A stretch of DNA of 32,362 nt from the NCBI GenBank assembly GCA_905234575.1, contig CAJOIG010000006.1, positions 1 through 32,362 of the forward strand, given 5' to 3'. Made by a program: the position numbers and the translations under genes. This document shows, in pieces, positions 15,083-22,996 of this stretch. The first letter of the stretch is position 1, and the number at the start of each line of letters is the position of its first letter. The notes under the pieces were generated by a model that saw only the letters and a list, made by a program, of their open reading frames with translations, made no database searches and was not told the DNA's origin. The stretch is from an uncultured Oscillospiraceae bacterium (lineage in GTDB: Bacteria; Bacillota; Clostridia; Oscillospirales; Oscillospiraceae).

Positions 15083-16762
15083 TTATGTAAATTCCATGCC
15101 GTCCAGGGTGATCCGCGCCTCCGGCAGGACGGTGAGGGCCAGGAAGCTCAGGGTGATGAAGGGGTCGATGCCTTCCGGGACGCCGATGCTCCGGGCCTTC
15201 CCTTCCAGCTCGTCCAGGGTCTCGATGATCTTCGAATAGCGGGCGTCGCTCATGAGGCCGGCAATGGGCAGGGGCAGGGTGCCGAGGACCCGCCCCCCGG
15301 ACACCACGGAGTACCCGCCCTGGGTATGGCGGACGGTCTCCATGGCCAGGAGGATGTCCGCGTCGTTGTCCCCCGCGGCGATGAGGTTGTGGGCGTCATG
15401 GGCGACGGTGGTGGCCACCGCGCCGCCCCGGATGGACAGGCCCTCCAGGATGCCCGTACCGATCTTGTCGGTCCGCCCGTGCCGGTGGGCCATGACGATC
15501 TTGTTGAACCGGCTATCCGGAACGAACATCCCGTCCCGGGTCGTCACGGCGGCCCGGACATGCTTTGTGAGGATCTGGCCCGGGATGATGCCGATGGCGT
15601 CCGCCTCGCCAGTACATGGCAGAGCGATGTCCGCGGCGGTGAACCGGGGCAGGCGCACCGTGTGGATGAGAGGCTTCGGCACCGGCACGGCAAGATCGGC
15701 GGCGTAGTCCGCCTCCGTCAGGAACCGGCCCCGGACCATTACGTCCGTCGGGCGCGGATCGTTCCCATCGTCCAGCAGGAGCAGATCCGCCTGATACCCC
15801 GGCCCGACGGCCCCAAGACGGCGCAGGCCGTAATACCGCGCGGCGTTCCAGCTTCCCATGCGGTAGGCCCGGGCGGTGGGGACCCCCAGGGCAATGGCCT
15901 TGCGGACGCAGGTGGTGATGTGCCCGTCGGCCTCGATCTCCGCGAGGTGCTTGTCGTCCGTGCAGAAGAGACAGCCGTCCAGCGGAAGGCCCGCGTCCAG
16001 CACCGCGGAAAGCAGGACCTCCAGGTTTTTCGCGCCGCTGCCTTCCCGCATCAGGATCGTGAAGCCCGCCCGGAGCTTTTCGAGGACCTCCGTCGGGGCC
16101 GTGCACTCGTGGTCGTTCTCCACCCCGGCGAGCCGGTACGCCTGCAGGTCCTTCCCGGAGAGCCCCGGCGCGTGCCCGTCGATGTGCTTCCCGCGGAAGA
16201 GATCGAGCTTCGCGCCCATGGCCTCCTCCCCCGCGACGCAGTCCATAAAGCGCATGGTCTCCCCCAGGCCCAGGACCCTCGGATAGTTTACATAATCTTT
16301 CATCTCCGACGCCGGGAACTCGCCGCAGCCGTTCACGTCGGTGTCGGCGGCGGGGACCGAGGACGGGAGCATGAAGAAGGTGTTCGTCAGCATCCGGTCC
16401 GCGCAGGCGAGGAAATAGTCGAGTCCGGCGCGGCCCGCCACGTTCACGATCTCGTGGGGGTCGGCCACCACCGTGGTCGTTCCGGCGCGGACGAGGACCT
16501 TGGAGAATTCTCCCGGCGCGGCCATGCTGGATTCCAGGTGGACATGGGCGTCGATGAGGCCGGGGACGATGACCTTTCCGGCGCAGTCGACCTCCCGCGC
16601 GCCGGCATAGTCCCCCACCCCGACGATGGTGTCGCCGCAGATGGCCACGTCCCCCGGGAGGAACTCCTCCGTGAACACGTTCAGCACCGTGCCGCCCTTG
16701 AGGACCAGGTCCGCCGGCTCCTCGCCCCGGGCGCAGCGCAGCAGCCGCTTTCGGTCGATCAT
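15083..16762 (-). CDS. ade: Adenine deaminase
   Basis: This cytoplasmic amidohydrolase converts adenine to hypoxanthine plus ammonia in purine salvage. At 559 residues it is slightly shorter than E. coli Ade. The metal-binding start of the barrel is GLIDAHVHLESSM (about residue 70). Further family motifs are VVADPHEIVNVAG, GKHIDGHAPGLSGKDLQAYR with NDHECT, CLFCTDDKHLAEIEADG, and the C-terminal domain with IVMAHRHGRTDKIGTG, TTVAHDAHNLIAAGDND and GGYSVVSGGRVLGTLPLPIA. The gene starts 34 bases after the DUF2804 gene stops, so the two are probably co-transcribed. The ribosome binding site is weak (GGCGGGGAG). Copies of a 13-base AT-rich box lie upstream, inside and downstream. Confidence 0.96.
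   Translation of the reverse strand: MIDRKRLLRCARGEEPADLVLKGGTVLNVFTEEFLPGDVAICGDTIVGVGDYAGAREVDCAGKVIVPGLIDAHVHLESSMAAPGEFSKVLVRAGTTTVVADPHEIVNVAGRAGLDYFLACADRMLTNTFFMLPSSVPAADTDVNGCGEFPASEMKDYVNYPRVLGLGETMRFMDCVAGEEAMGAKLDLFRGKHIDGHAPGLSGKDLQAYRLAGVENDHECTAPTEVLEKLRAGFTILMREGSGAKNLEVLLSAVLDAGLPLDGCLFCTDDKHLAEIEADGHITTCVRKAIALGVPTARAYRMGSWNAARYYGLRRLGAVGPGYQADLLLLDDGNDPRPTDVMVRGRFLTEADYAADLAVPVPKPLIHTVRLPRFTAADIALPCTGEADAIGIIPGQILTKHVRAAVTTRDGMFVPDSRFNKIVMAHRHGRTDKIGTGILEGLSIRGGAVATTVAHDAHNLIAAGDNDADILLAMETVRHTQGGYSVVSGGRVLGTLPLPIAGLMSDARYSKIIETLDELEGKARSIGVPEGIDPFITLSFLALTVLPEARITLDGMEFT
16284..16296 (+). repeat. AT-rich 13-mer box, copy 2 (inside ade)
   Basis: TAGTTTACATAAT lies within the ade coding region, where the minus strand encodes Asp-Tyr-Val-Asn-Tyr through TAT, GTA and TAT codons that stand out in a gene that otherwise prefers G/C-ending codons. 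Confidence 0.75.
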
Positions 16763-16782
16763 GCTCTCCCCGCCTTTCCAAT

Positions 16783-16795
16783 TAGTTTACATAAT
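16783..16795 (+). repeat. AT-rich 13-mer box, copy 3 (between DUF2804 gene and ade)
   Basis: TAGTTTACATAAT occupies the short gap between the stop of the DUF2804 gene and the ade ribosome binding site. With copy 1 it forms an inverted pair; the identity between these two outer copies extends to 15 bases. Confidence 0.8.
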
Positions 16796-16796
16796 T

Positions 16797-17828
16797 TCAG
16801 TAGCGATTGTGGACCTTCTCCGCGAAGCACATCACGTCCCGGAGGTCAAGCGCCGTCCCGTCGTCCAGCACGGCCCGCCCGCTCATCCGGCCGAAGACCT
16901 GGTGCTGGTCCGACACGAGGAGCTTGAAGTCCAGCTTCGCCGCCCGGTCCAGGACGGGCCGGAACTCCATCTCGAACCGCCCGTCCGAGGAGGAGAAGGT
17001 CCACGGGTCCATATAGCCGGAGGCCGGGATGTGAAAGGTCACGTCGTCGAGCTTGTGGGCCCGGCCGTCGTAAAACAGGATGTTCTCCGTGGCGGCGGAC
17101 GTATTGCCGAAGCCATAGCCGATGTTGAAGCCGAAGGCGTGCCCGCCGAGGTCGGCGTTGCCGGAACCCCAGTGCCAGGTGTTGTCGTAGGTCCAGACGC
17201 CGCGGCCCCAGTCCAGGGTGCCGAAGTCGGTCTCCGGGCGGAACTCGTAGCGCGCGCCGTCGTATTCCATAGTGCCCGAGGCGCGCATACAGTTGATCTT
17301 TTGGTTGTAGTAGAAGGCGTGCTTTTTGTCCCAGGGGGTGGCGATGACCATGCTGTCCCCCGGGGGAGGCGGCGGAGAAAGGACGATGTCGCAGGAGAAG
17401 GGCTTCTCCCGGAAGAAGCGCTCGAAACGGCAGGTGATGTGCCGGCGTCCGTCCTCCTCCACGGCAAAGCGCATTTGGAGGCGCTTGTCGGCGTACTCCG
17501 TGACGCCGGACGCCGAGCTTTTCGGAAGGCCGAGCTTCCCCAGGGGAAAGGCGTTCAGGACCGTCTCGGTGTGCTCCCAGGGCTTCTCCCCGAACACGAG
17601 GAGGGACACGGACTGCAGGCCGATGTACCCGTCGTCGGAGATGGTGAAGGCCCCGGCGAAGCCCTCCGCCAGGACAAGATAGTAGTCCCACTCCTTGATG
17701 CGGAAGCGGGGCGCGCGAATCGCGGCGCGGTCATACCCGAACACCGGCGTCCGCGCCCAGCCGGGCTCCCGCAGCTCGCCCCGTTCATCCAGCAGGGGCT
17801 GACGGGCCGTTACCTCGTGGTTGCGCAT
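16797..17828 (-). CDS. DUF2804 domain-containing protein
   Basis: This 343-residue protein belongs to the uncharacterised DUF2804 family, to which I assign it by recall of its characteristic tryptophan- and aromatic-rich segments (DWGRGVWTYDNTWHWGSGNA, GFNIGYGFGNTSAATENILF). The predicted fold is rich in beta strands. No signal peptide or membrane helix is seen, so it is probably cytoplasmic. Its function is unknown; related families are described as lipocalin-like. The start at 17828 overlaps the end of a 54-residue cysteine-rich gene, and ade follows 34 bases downstream, giving a three-gene run. The overlap with the upstream gene implies coupled translation. Confidence 0.88.
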   Translation of the reverse strand: MRNHEVTARQPLLDERGELREPGWARTPVFGYDRAAIRAPRFRIKEWDYYLVLAEGFAGAFTISDDGYIGLQSVSLLVFGEKPWEHTETVLNAFPLGKLGLPKSSASGVTEYADKRLQMRFAVEEDGRRHITCRFERFFREKPFSCDIVLSPPPPPGDSMVIATPWDKKHAFYYNQKINCMRASGTMEYDGARYEFRPETDFGTLDWGRGVWTYDNTWHWGSGNADLGGHAFGFNIGYGFGNTSAATENILFYDGRAHKLDDVTFHIPASGYMDPWTFSSSDGRFEMEFRPVLDRAAKLDFKLLVSDQHQVFGRMSGRAVLDDGTALDLRDVMCFAEKVHNRY

Positions 17829-17974
17829 GGGGATCCCTCCTCCGCATGGCAGAAGCCGTCATGGAAGCTTCCGCAGTTTTCGCAGACCTCCGGCTCCTCG
17901 ATGAGGGACAGCGGAGAGCGCTCAAAGCGCGCGCAGACATGGTCCGCATCGGTCGGGCGCGGCTGGACATTCAT
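17810..17974 (-). CDS. Small cysteine-rich protein (54 aa), probable metal-binding knuckle
   Basis: This short gene has a near-perfect ribosome binding site (AAGGAGGG, 7 bases before ATG). The product begins MNVQPRPTDADHVCARFERS and has five cysteines: Cys14, Cys31, Cys34, Cys42 and Cys50, with His38 and His43 nearby (VCENCGSFHDGFCHAEEG). The Cys-x2-Cys-x7-Cys spacing suggests a small zinc- or iron-binding fold. It has no signal peptide. Its last 19 bases, including the stop codon, overlap the start of the DUF2804 gene in another frame, so the two are probably translated together and may act together. No function can be assigned. Confidence 0.72.
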   Translation of the reverse strand: MNVQPRPTDADHVCARFERSPLSLIEEPEVCENCGSFHDGFCHAEEGSPCATTR

Positions 17975-17996
17975 AGCATACCCTCCTTCGATATAG

Positions 17997-18029
17997 AAAC
18001 AGACCGGACGCAGCGCATCCGGTCTGTTT
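17997..18029 (-). terminator. Terminator after the beta-helix protein gene
   Basis: A perfect 12-base stem (17997-18008 with 18018-18029) with a 9-base loop ends in a T-rich tract on the minus strand. It separates the beta-helix gene from the cysteine-rich/DUF2804/ade run. Confidence 0.75.
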
Positions 18030-18039
18030 ATGTCTTGAA

Positions 18040-19724
18040 TCAGTAGACGCCGCCGGCGGCGACGAACTCGTCGTAGGTCATGGGGCAGCCGTTTTCCAGC
18101 ATGCCGTTCCAGAGCATCTCCGCGGGGAAGGTGGTGTAGTCGCCCGCCCAGATGAGGGGCATGAACTCGTTCTCATGGTGTCATTGACCTCGTCCTCCGC
18201 GATGAGCCACTGATGGAGGTATTCCTTGTAGGCGTCCTCGGACACGCCGCCCGCCGCGGGAGCCGCGGCCTCGGGGCTGCCGGAGGGCTCGCCGGAGGCC
18301 GGAGCCTCCTCCGCGAAGGGGTTCTCCACCGCGTAGTCCTCCCAGACGGGGACCGCGCCCGCGCCGGAGACGTCGGCCTTCGCCTCGAAGGCGCCGACGG
18401 TCACGGTGAACTCGCCACTGCCCGCAAGGGTCTTGCCGGAGGCGTCGACGATCTTCGCGTTCTCGATCGCGCCCTCGCAGGACAGGGTGCCGTTGATGCA
18501 GGAGTCGCCCGTGACGACCCAGGTACTGTCCTTGTCGATGATGACATTCGCAATGCCGTCGCCGGTGGTGCCGCCGTTGAAGCTGTCGTCGCAGTTGACG
18601 GCGCCGGTGAGCTCGCTGCCCTCGAGGAGATAGAGGTCGAGGTTCGAGATGGTGTCATACACCACATCGCCGGGCAGGGTCTGGTCGACGGCGGTGAAGA
18701 TGCAGTTCGCGCCGTTCGCCCCGGCACGGCCCCAGGTGCGGGAGCTGGAGTTGCCGGTCACCTGCAGGAAGTAGGTGGTGTCGTCGCCGCGGACGATGTC
18801 CACGCCGGCGAGGGTGATATAGCTGGAGGTGTTGGTGTTGTAAAGAATGGGACCGGCGTGGGTGGTGAGGGTGCCGCCGACCATCTCAAAGTGGGAGGTG
18901 CCAACGTCCGCGTCGCCGGACATGGACTGGTAGACGATGATGTTCCAGACATTGTTGTCGTTGATCTGGTTCGGGATCATGTTGCCCTCGAGCTCGCAGT
19001 CGAACAGGCGGATCGTGTTCTTGCCCTCGATAGCGATGGCCTCGGAGCCGCCGGTGTAGAGGTAGGCGTCATGGACGGAGATGTCCGCCGTGACATAGAC
19101 CGCGCCGGTGCCGCCGTTCGTGACGTAGCGGCCGCCGTCGATGACCATGAGCCCGCCGCCGCGGTCGGAGCGGATCGCCGCCGCCGCCATGCCGGCCTCG
19201 GTCTCGACGTTGCAGTCCCAGGCATAGAGCGTGCCGCCGCCGGCGACGTGCAGGCCGCCCGCGGAGCCCTGGGTGGTGTGGATGTCGGCGTTCCGGACAT
19301 AGGCCACGCCGTCCTTGTAGGCGAAGACGCCCGTGCCGCCGCCCACGGTGGAGTCGATGGTCACGTCGTCCACATACATCTCGCCGTCGGAGACGAGGAG
19401 CGTCGCGCCGACGCCGTAGAAGCTCGCCGCGTCGCCGCCGGAGGAGCCGGAGCCGCCATTCACGAAGTCGGAGTCCGTGATGGTGGCCTTCGCGCCGTCA
19501 TAGACGTGGATGACGCTCTCGTCGCCGGTGACGGATTCCATGGATTCGCCGGTAATTTCGGTGTCCGTGGTGATGTCGAGGACGGCGTCGTAGCTGTCGG
19601 GCTCGCCCGAACCGCCGCCGCCGGGAGCGCCGGAAGCGCCGCCAGGGCCGCCGGAAGCGAACGCGCTCACGGTCAGGACCATGCAGAGGACCAGGACCAG
19701 AGCCAGGAGCTTGGATGCTTTCAT
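18040..19724 (-). pseudogene. Secreted right-handed beta-helix protein, with a -1 frameshift near its 3' end
   Basis: The product is about 561 residues if the frame is restored. A signal peptide (MKASKLLALVLVLCMVLTVS, cleavage near AFA-SG) is followed by a Gly/Ala/Pro/Ser-rich linker (about residues 25-42). A long run of short repeated beta strands with Asx/Gly turns follows, such as VIHVYDGAKATITDSDFVNG and YLYTGGSEAIAIEGKNTIRL, typical of pectate-lyase-like right-handed beta helices. A Pro/Glu/Ala linker then leads to a C-terminal segment. At about 18174-18182 the frame slips: adding one G (ATG-GAG) continues as ENEFMPLIWAGDYTTFPAEM and ends at a TGA at 18040-18042, whereas the uncorrected frame gives a Ser/Arg/Pro-rich tail ending at 18078. 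It is probably an extracellular adhesin or glycan-binding protein; no catalytic residues are recognisable. Confidence 0.8.
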
Positions 19725-19748
19725 GTTCTTTCCTCCTAATGCTTTTTT

Positions 19749-19764
19749 GGGGGAACATTCCCCC
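19749..19764. promoter_or_regulatory. Perfect dyad GGGGGAA-CA-TTCCCCC in the beta-helix gene leader
   Basis: A 7-base perfect inverted repeat with a 2-base centre lies just downstream of the expected transcription start of the beta-helix gene and upstream of its ribosome binding site. The tiny loop favours a protein-bound DNA operator over an RNA hairpin. Confidence 0.4.
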
Positions 19765-19774
19765 TATTAAATGC

Positions 19775-19804
19775 AGTATACAAACTTCCGCGCCGCCGCG
19801 TCAA
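19775..19804 (-). promoter_or_regulatory. Promoter of the beta-helix protein gene
   Basis: On the minus strand, TTGACG (19804-19799) and TATACT (19780-19775) are separated by 18 bases. It lies about 50 bases upstream of the start codon, which has a clear TAGGAGG. Confidence 0.7.
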
Positions 19805-19807
19805 GAG

Positions 19808-19830
19808 AAAAAAGCCGCTGTGGCTTTTTT
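19808..19830. terminator. Small A/T-flanked hairpin between two divergent genes
   Basis: AAAAAAGCC (19808-19816) pairs with GGCTTTTTT (19822-19830) around a 5-base loop. It has terminator form in both directions, yet no transcript is expected to run into it. It may insulate the two divergent promoters. Confidence 0.4.
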
Positions 19831-19848
19831 GTAACGGATATGTTACAA
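19829..19848 (+). promoter_or_regulatory. Operator-like dyad TTGTAAC-N6-GTTACAA over the -10 box of the nucleotidase-like gene
   Basis: A perfect 7-base inverted repeat with a 6-base centre contains TACAAT (19844-19849), the likely -10 box, 32 bases before the start codon. No clear -35 box is seen. Its geometry suits a dimeric repressor. Confidence 0.5.
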
Positions 19849-19880
19849 TATGTTCATCCCAACAAAAAGGAGAACGCACC

Positions 19881-21901
19881 ATGAGAAAGGAACGCAAGCT
19901 CTTATCCCTCCTGCTGGTCCTCGCGCTGGCCGCGGGACTTCTCGGCGGCGGCGCTTTCGCCTCGGGCGATCCCGGCACGTCCGCCGCGCCCGGCGGGGCC
20001 TCCGGCGAGGCGTCCGGCGGCGGCGCAAACGAGACCGAGACCGTCACCCTGATTCCCGAGGAGATGGACGAGCTCCTCATCGGCCCCGAGGGCTACGAGT
20101 TCACCACCGACCTCACCGTCGGGCATCTCGAGCTCGATCCCGCGGCCGAGATCTCCTCCGAATATCCCATCGTCGTGCTTTTCGGCGAGTCGGACACCGT
20201 GAAAAACGGCGACGTGATCGGGAACGTCCAGTTCGTCTCCGACTACGACGAGATCATCGCAATCGTCCACACGAACGACGTGCACGGCCACATCGACGTG
20301 GAGCCCTACGTCAAGGGCCTCGCAGACGAGCTGAAGGCCAGCGGCAAATACAGCCTGGTCCTCACCGTCTCCGCGGGCGACATCTACGGCGGCGGCGAGG
20401 CGGTCGCCGGCTCCTACAACGGCGAGTTCATCCCCGCCATCATGGACGGCGTCTACGACGTCATCGCCCCGGGCAACAACGACTTCGGCTCCACCGGCGT
20501 CGTGCGCCACAACGTCCTGCTCTCCTCGCTCTATGAGCACACCCAGACCCTCTGCGCCAACATCGGCGCGCGGGATACCGGCCTTGCCGTGGAGGAGTAC
20601 GCCGCGGGTTATGAGCCCATCCTCGGCGACGAGCTCTTCGACGAGCTCTATGACAAGGTCACCACCGGCGCGGACGGGAGCCTCGACCTGAGCGCGCTGG
20701 ACCTCACAGATCCCGCTCCGGGCGGGGCGGTCTATCCCCACACCACGACCTTCGAGACAGGGACCGGCACCGTCGTCGGCCTCTTCGGCCTGACCACCAG
20801 CGGCGGCGCCATCGACGTGGACGTGGACGGCCTCGGCTCCATCGCGAGCGCCCAGGCCCGGACGGCGCGGACGTCGTGATCGGCGTCGGCCACACCGGCT
20901 GGCTCGGCGAGGGCGCGACCACCGCCTCCTCGAATGACACGAACTCCTGGCAGCTCGCGGACAAGGTCACGGGCCTCGACGCCTTTGTGGACGGTCACAC
21001 TCACTCCATCATCAACAAGGGCCAGGGCGTGCTGGTCGGCTCCGATCCCACCTACGTGAACCAGGCGGAGAGCTTCGGCTACTGCATCGGCGTCATGGAG
21101 CTATACGTCAAGGACGGCAGGGTCCTCGCAAAGCACGGCGAGGTCATCCACGACATGAGCGGCATCACACCCGACGCAGAGGTCCAGGCCCTCGTCGATC
21201 TGGCCGAGGCCCGGGTCAAGGAGGACTTCGGCAAGCCCATCGCCCACACCGACTACTTCCTGAACGGCGAGCGCATGTCCGCCGGCAACGAGGGCGGCAC
21301 CGTCCGCGGCAACGAGACGAACCTAGGCGACCTCATGACGGACGTCATCCGCGCCGCCGCCTCGGAGAAGATGGGCGTGGACTATGACTTCGCCGCCTAT
21401 CCCGGCTTCTGGCTGCGCTCCTCCATCGAGGCGGGGGACATCACCCTCGAGAGCATCCAGGGCGTGTTCGCAAACCCGACGGTCCTCTACTACGACACCT
21501 ACACCGCCGACCAGGTCGTGAGCATGGTCACCCGGGGCCTCAACAGCGTCTATCCCGAGAAGGAGGACACGACCTTCACCCAGTATTCGGGTCTCACCGT
21601 GACCTACACGAACACCGCCGGCAAGGGCACGCCGCTGACGATCACCGTGGGCGACACCCTCGTCTACGACGCGGCGAACGGCGGCATCCAGGTGGGCGCG
21701 GACTGGACCTGCGAGGGCGTTCTCACCATGTCCGGCGGCGAGATCGACAGCTACACCGGCGACATGGCGAACTGGATCTGCCACGACAAGACCGAGGTCC
21801 AGGCCCTGGTGGGCGACTGGTTCCAGAGCCACACCGCCGACGACTACACGATCTTCCCGAACACCGTGGCTCCCGACGGCCGCATCGTGGCGGTCGGCTG
21901 A
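19881..21901 (+). pseudogene. Secreted 5'-nucleotidase-like metallophosphatase, interrupted by a frameshift
   Basis: The product is about 673 residues if one base is restored. A signal peptide (residues 1-28, ending AFASG) and a Gly/Ser/Pro-rich linker (29-50) resemble those of the divergent beta-helix protein. A beta-rich segment follows at 55-125. The calcineurin-like phosphatase domain has IIAIVHTNDVHGHI (Asp133, His135), SAGDIYGG (Asp167) and APGNNDFG (Asn199). Beyond the break come IGVGHTGWLG and FVDGHTHS, the remaining metal ligands, then a C-terminal 5'-nucleotidase domain (RGNETNLGDLMTDVIRAAAS). The first frame stops at 20879 and the second starts at 20876; the join lies in the G/C run at about 20860-20872. 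The usual GNHE/D motif reads GNND, so the catalytic His is Asn. AAAAAGGAG precedes the start. Confidence 0.85.
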
Positions 21902-21922
21902 TACGGCCCCATATACACAACG

Positions 21923-21958
21923 TCTCCCCCGACGGTCTGCGTCGGGGGAGATCGTTTT
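21923..21958 (+). terminator. Terminator after the nucleotidase-like gene
   Basis: A perfect 11-base stem (21923-21933 with 21941-21951) with a 7-base loop is followed by TCGTTTTATT. Confidence 0.85.
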
Positions 21959-21967
21959 ATTCTATGA

Positions 21968-22831
21968 TCAGTACGTCCAGCGGCAGGACGCGCCGCAGGG
22001 CAGGACCAGGCCGGAGGCCGTCGCCCGCAGGCCGAGCTCCTGGGCCTCGCTGTGCCCGCGCCCGAACTTTTTCGTGAAGACGCTCTCCGCGATGTACGTC
22101 AGCACCGAGGGGGAGAGGCCCGTGGTATAGGAGTTTATGAGCACGAACAGCGGCCCATCGGAGAGGAGCTCCGCCGCCGTCGTCACGAGGTCCCAGAGGC
22201 TGTCCTCCAGCCGCCAGACCTCCCCGCCGGGACCGCGCCCGTAGGAGGGCGGGTCCATGATGACGGCGTCGTAGGTCTTTCCCCGGCGGATCTCCCGCTG
22301 GCAGAACTTCACGCAGTCGTCCACGATCCAGCGGACGGGCCGCTCCGCAACGCCGGAGCAGGCGGCGTTCTCCTTGGCCCAGGCGACCATGCCCTTCGCG
22401 GCGTCCACATGGCAGACCTCCGCGCCGGCGGCAAGACACGCGACCGTCGCCGCGCCGGTATAGGCAAACAGATTCAGCACCCGGATGGGGCGTCCGGCGT
22501 CCCGGATGCGCGCGGCGGCCCAATCCCAGTTCGCCGCCTGCTCCGGGAAGATTCCCGTGTGCTTGAAGCTCATGGGCTTGACCTGAAAACGAAGGTCCCC
22601 GTACCGGACGACCCAGCTTGCCGGGAGACGGTTCTTCTCCCAGGCGCCGCCGCCGGAGCTGGACCGGCGATACGCCGCGTCCGGGCGGTTCCAGCGCGGA
22701 TCGGTCCGGGGCGTCTGCCAGATCGCCTGGGGGTCCGGGCGCAGCAGGATGTGCTTCCCCCATCGCTCCAGCTTCTCCCCGCCCGAGGCGTCCAGAAGCT
22801 CATAATCTTCCCATCGTTCGCTGACCCACAT
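21968..22831 (-). CDS. Class I SAM-dependent methyltransferase, RlmI/RlmK-like (COG1092 type)
   Basis: This 287-residue protein probably methylates rRNA, the usual role of this family. The N-terminal part (about 1-100) carries a beta-rich region (RFQVKPMSFKHTGIFPEQAA). The Rossmann domain has the SAM motif IRVLNLFAYTGAATVACLAAG (about 117; glycine at FAYTG), the acidic motif VCHVDAAKGMVAWAKENAAC (about 140) and the catalytic-type motif AVIMDPPSYGRG (about 187). The start at 22831 follows GGAGG and lies downstream of a strong promoter; the longer frame would begin only three bases from the -10 box. Unlike full-length RlmI it lacks the N-terminal PUA domain. It is divergent from the SGNH lipoprotein gene. 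Confidence 0.88.
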   Translation of the reverse strand: MWVSERWEDYELLDASGGEKLERWGKHILLRPDPQAIWQTPRTDPRWNRPDAAYRRSSSGGGAWEKNRLPASWVVRYGDLRFQVKPMSFKHTGIFPEQAANWDWAAARIRDAGRPIRVLNLFAYTGAATVACLAAGAEVCHVDAAKGMVAWAKENAACSGVAERPVRWIVDDCVKFCQREIRRGKTYDAVIMDPPSYGRGPGGEVWRLEDSLWDLVTTAAELLSDGPLFVLINSYTTGLSPSVLTYIAESVFTKKFGRGHSEAQELGLRATASGLVLPCGASCRWTY

Positions 22832-22866
22832 GGCGGGACCTCCGCGTACCAGTTTTTGTATCATTT

Positions 22867-22896
22867 ATTATACCATGCTTGCCGCCGCGCGGTCAA
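22867..22896 (-). promoter_or_regulatory. Promoter of the methyltransferase gene
   Basis: On the minus strand, TTGACC (22896-22891) and TATAAT (22872-22867) are separated by 18 bases, 36 bases upstream of the chosen start codon. Confidence 0.8.
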
Positions 22897-22931
22897 TTCC
22901 CGCCGAACTCCGAAAAAAACGCGCCGGACCC

Positions 22932-22960
22932 TTGCGCCGGAACGGGAATTGGTATAAAAT
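22932..22960 (+). promoter_or_regulatory. Promoter of the SGNH lipoprotein operon
   Basis: TTGCGC (22932-22937) and TAAAAT (22955-22960) are separated by 17 bases, 36 bases before the start codon. The match is moderate. Confidence 0.5.
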
Positions 22961-22996
22961 CTTCGTCGGAAAACCCTGATTCCTGCGAGGCTCCCC

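Noticed and set aside
16763-16796. A purine riboswitch before ade
   Set aside because: The gap is only 34 bases and holds an AT-rich box, with no room for an aptamer.
17785-17970. A 61-residue minus-strand open frame upstream of the DUF2804 gene
   Set aside because: It is a Ser/Arg-rich shadow; the adjacent frame with a strong ribosome binding site encodes the cysteine-rich 54-residue protein instead.
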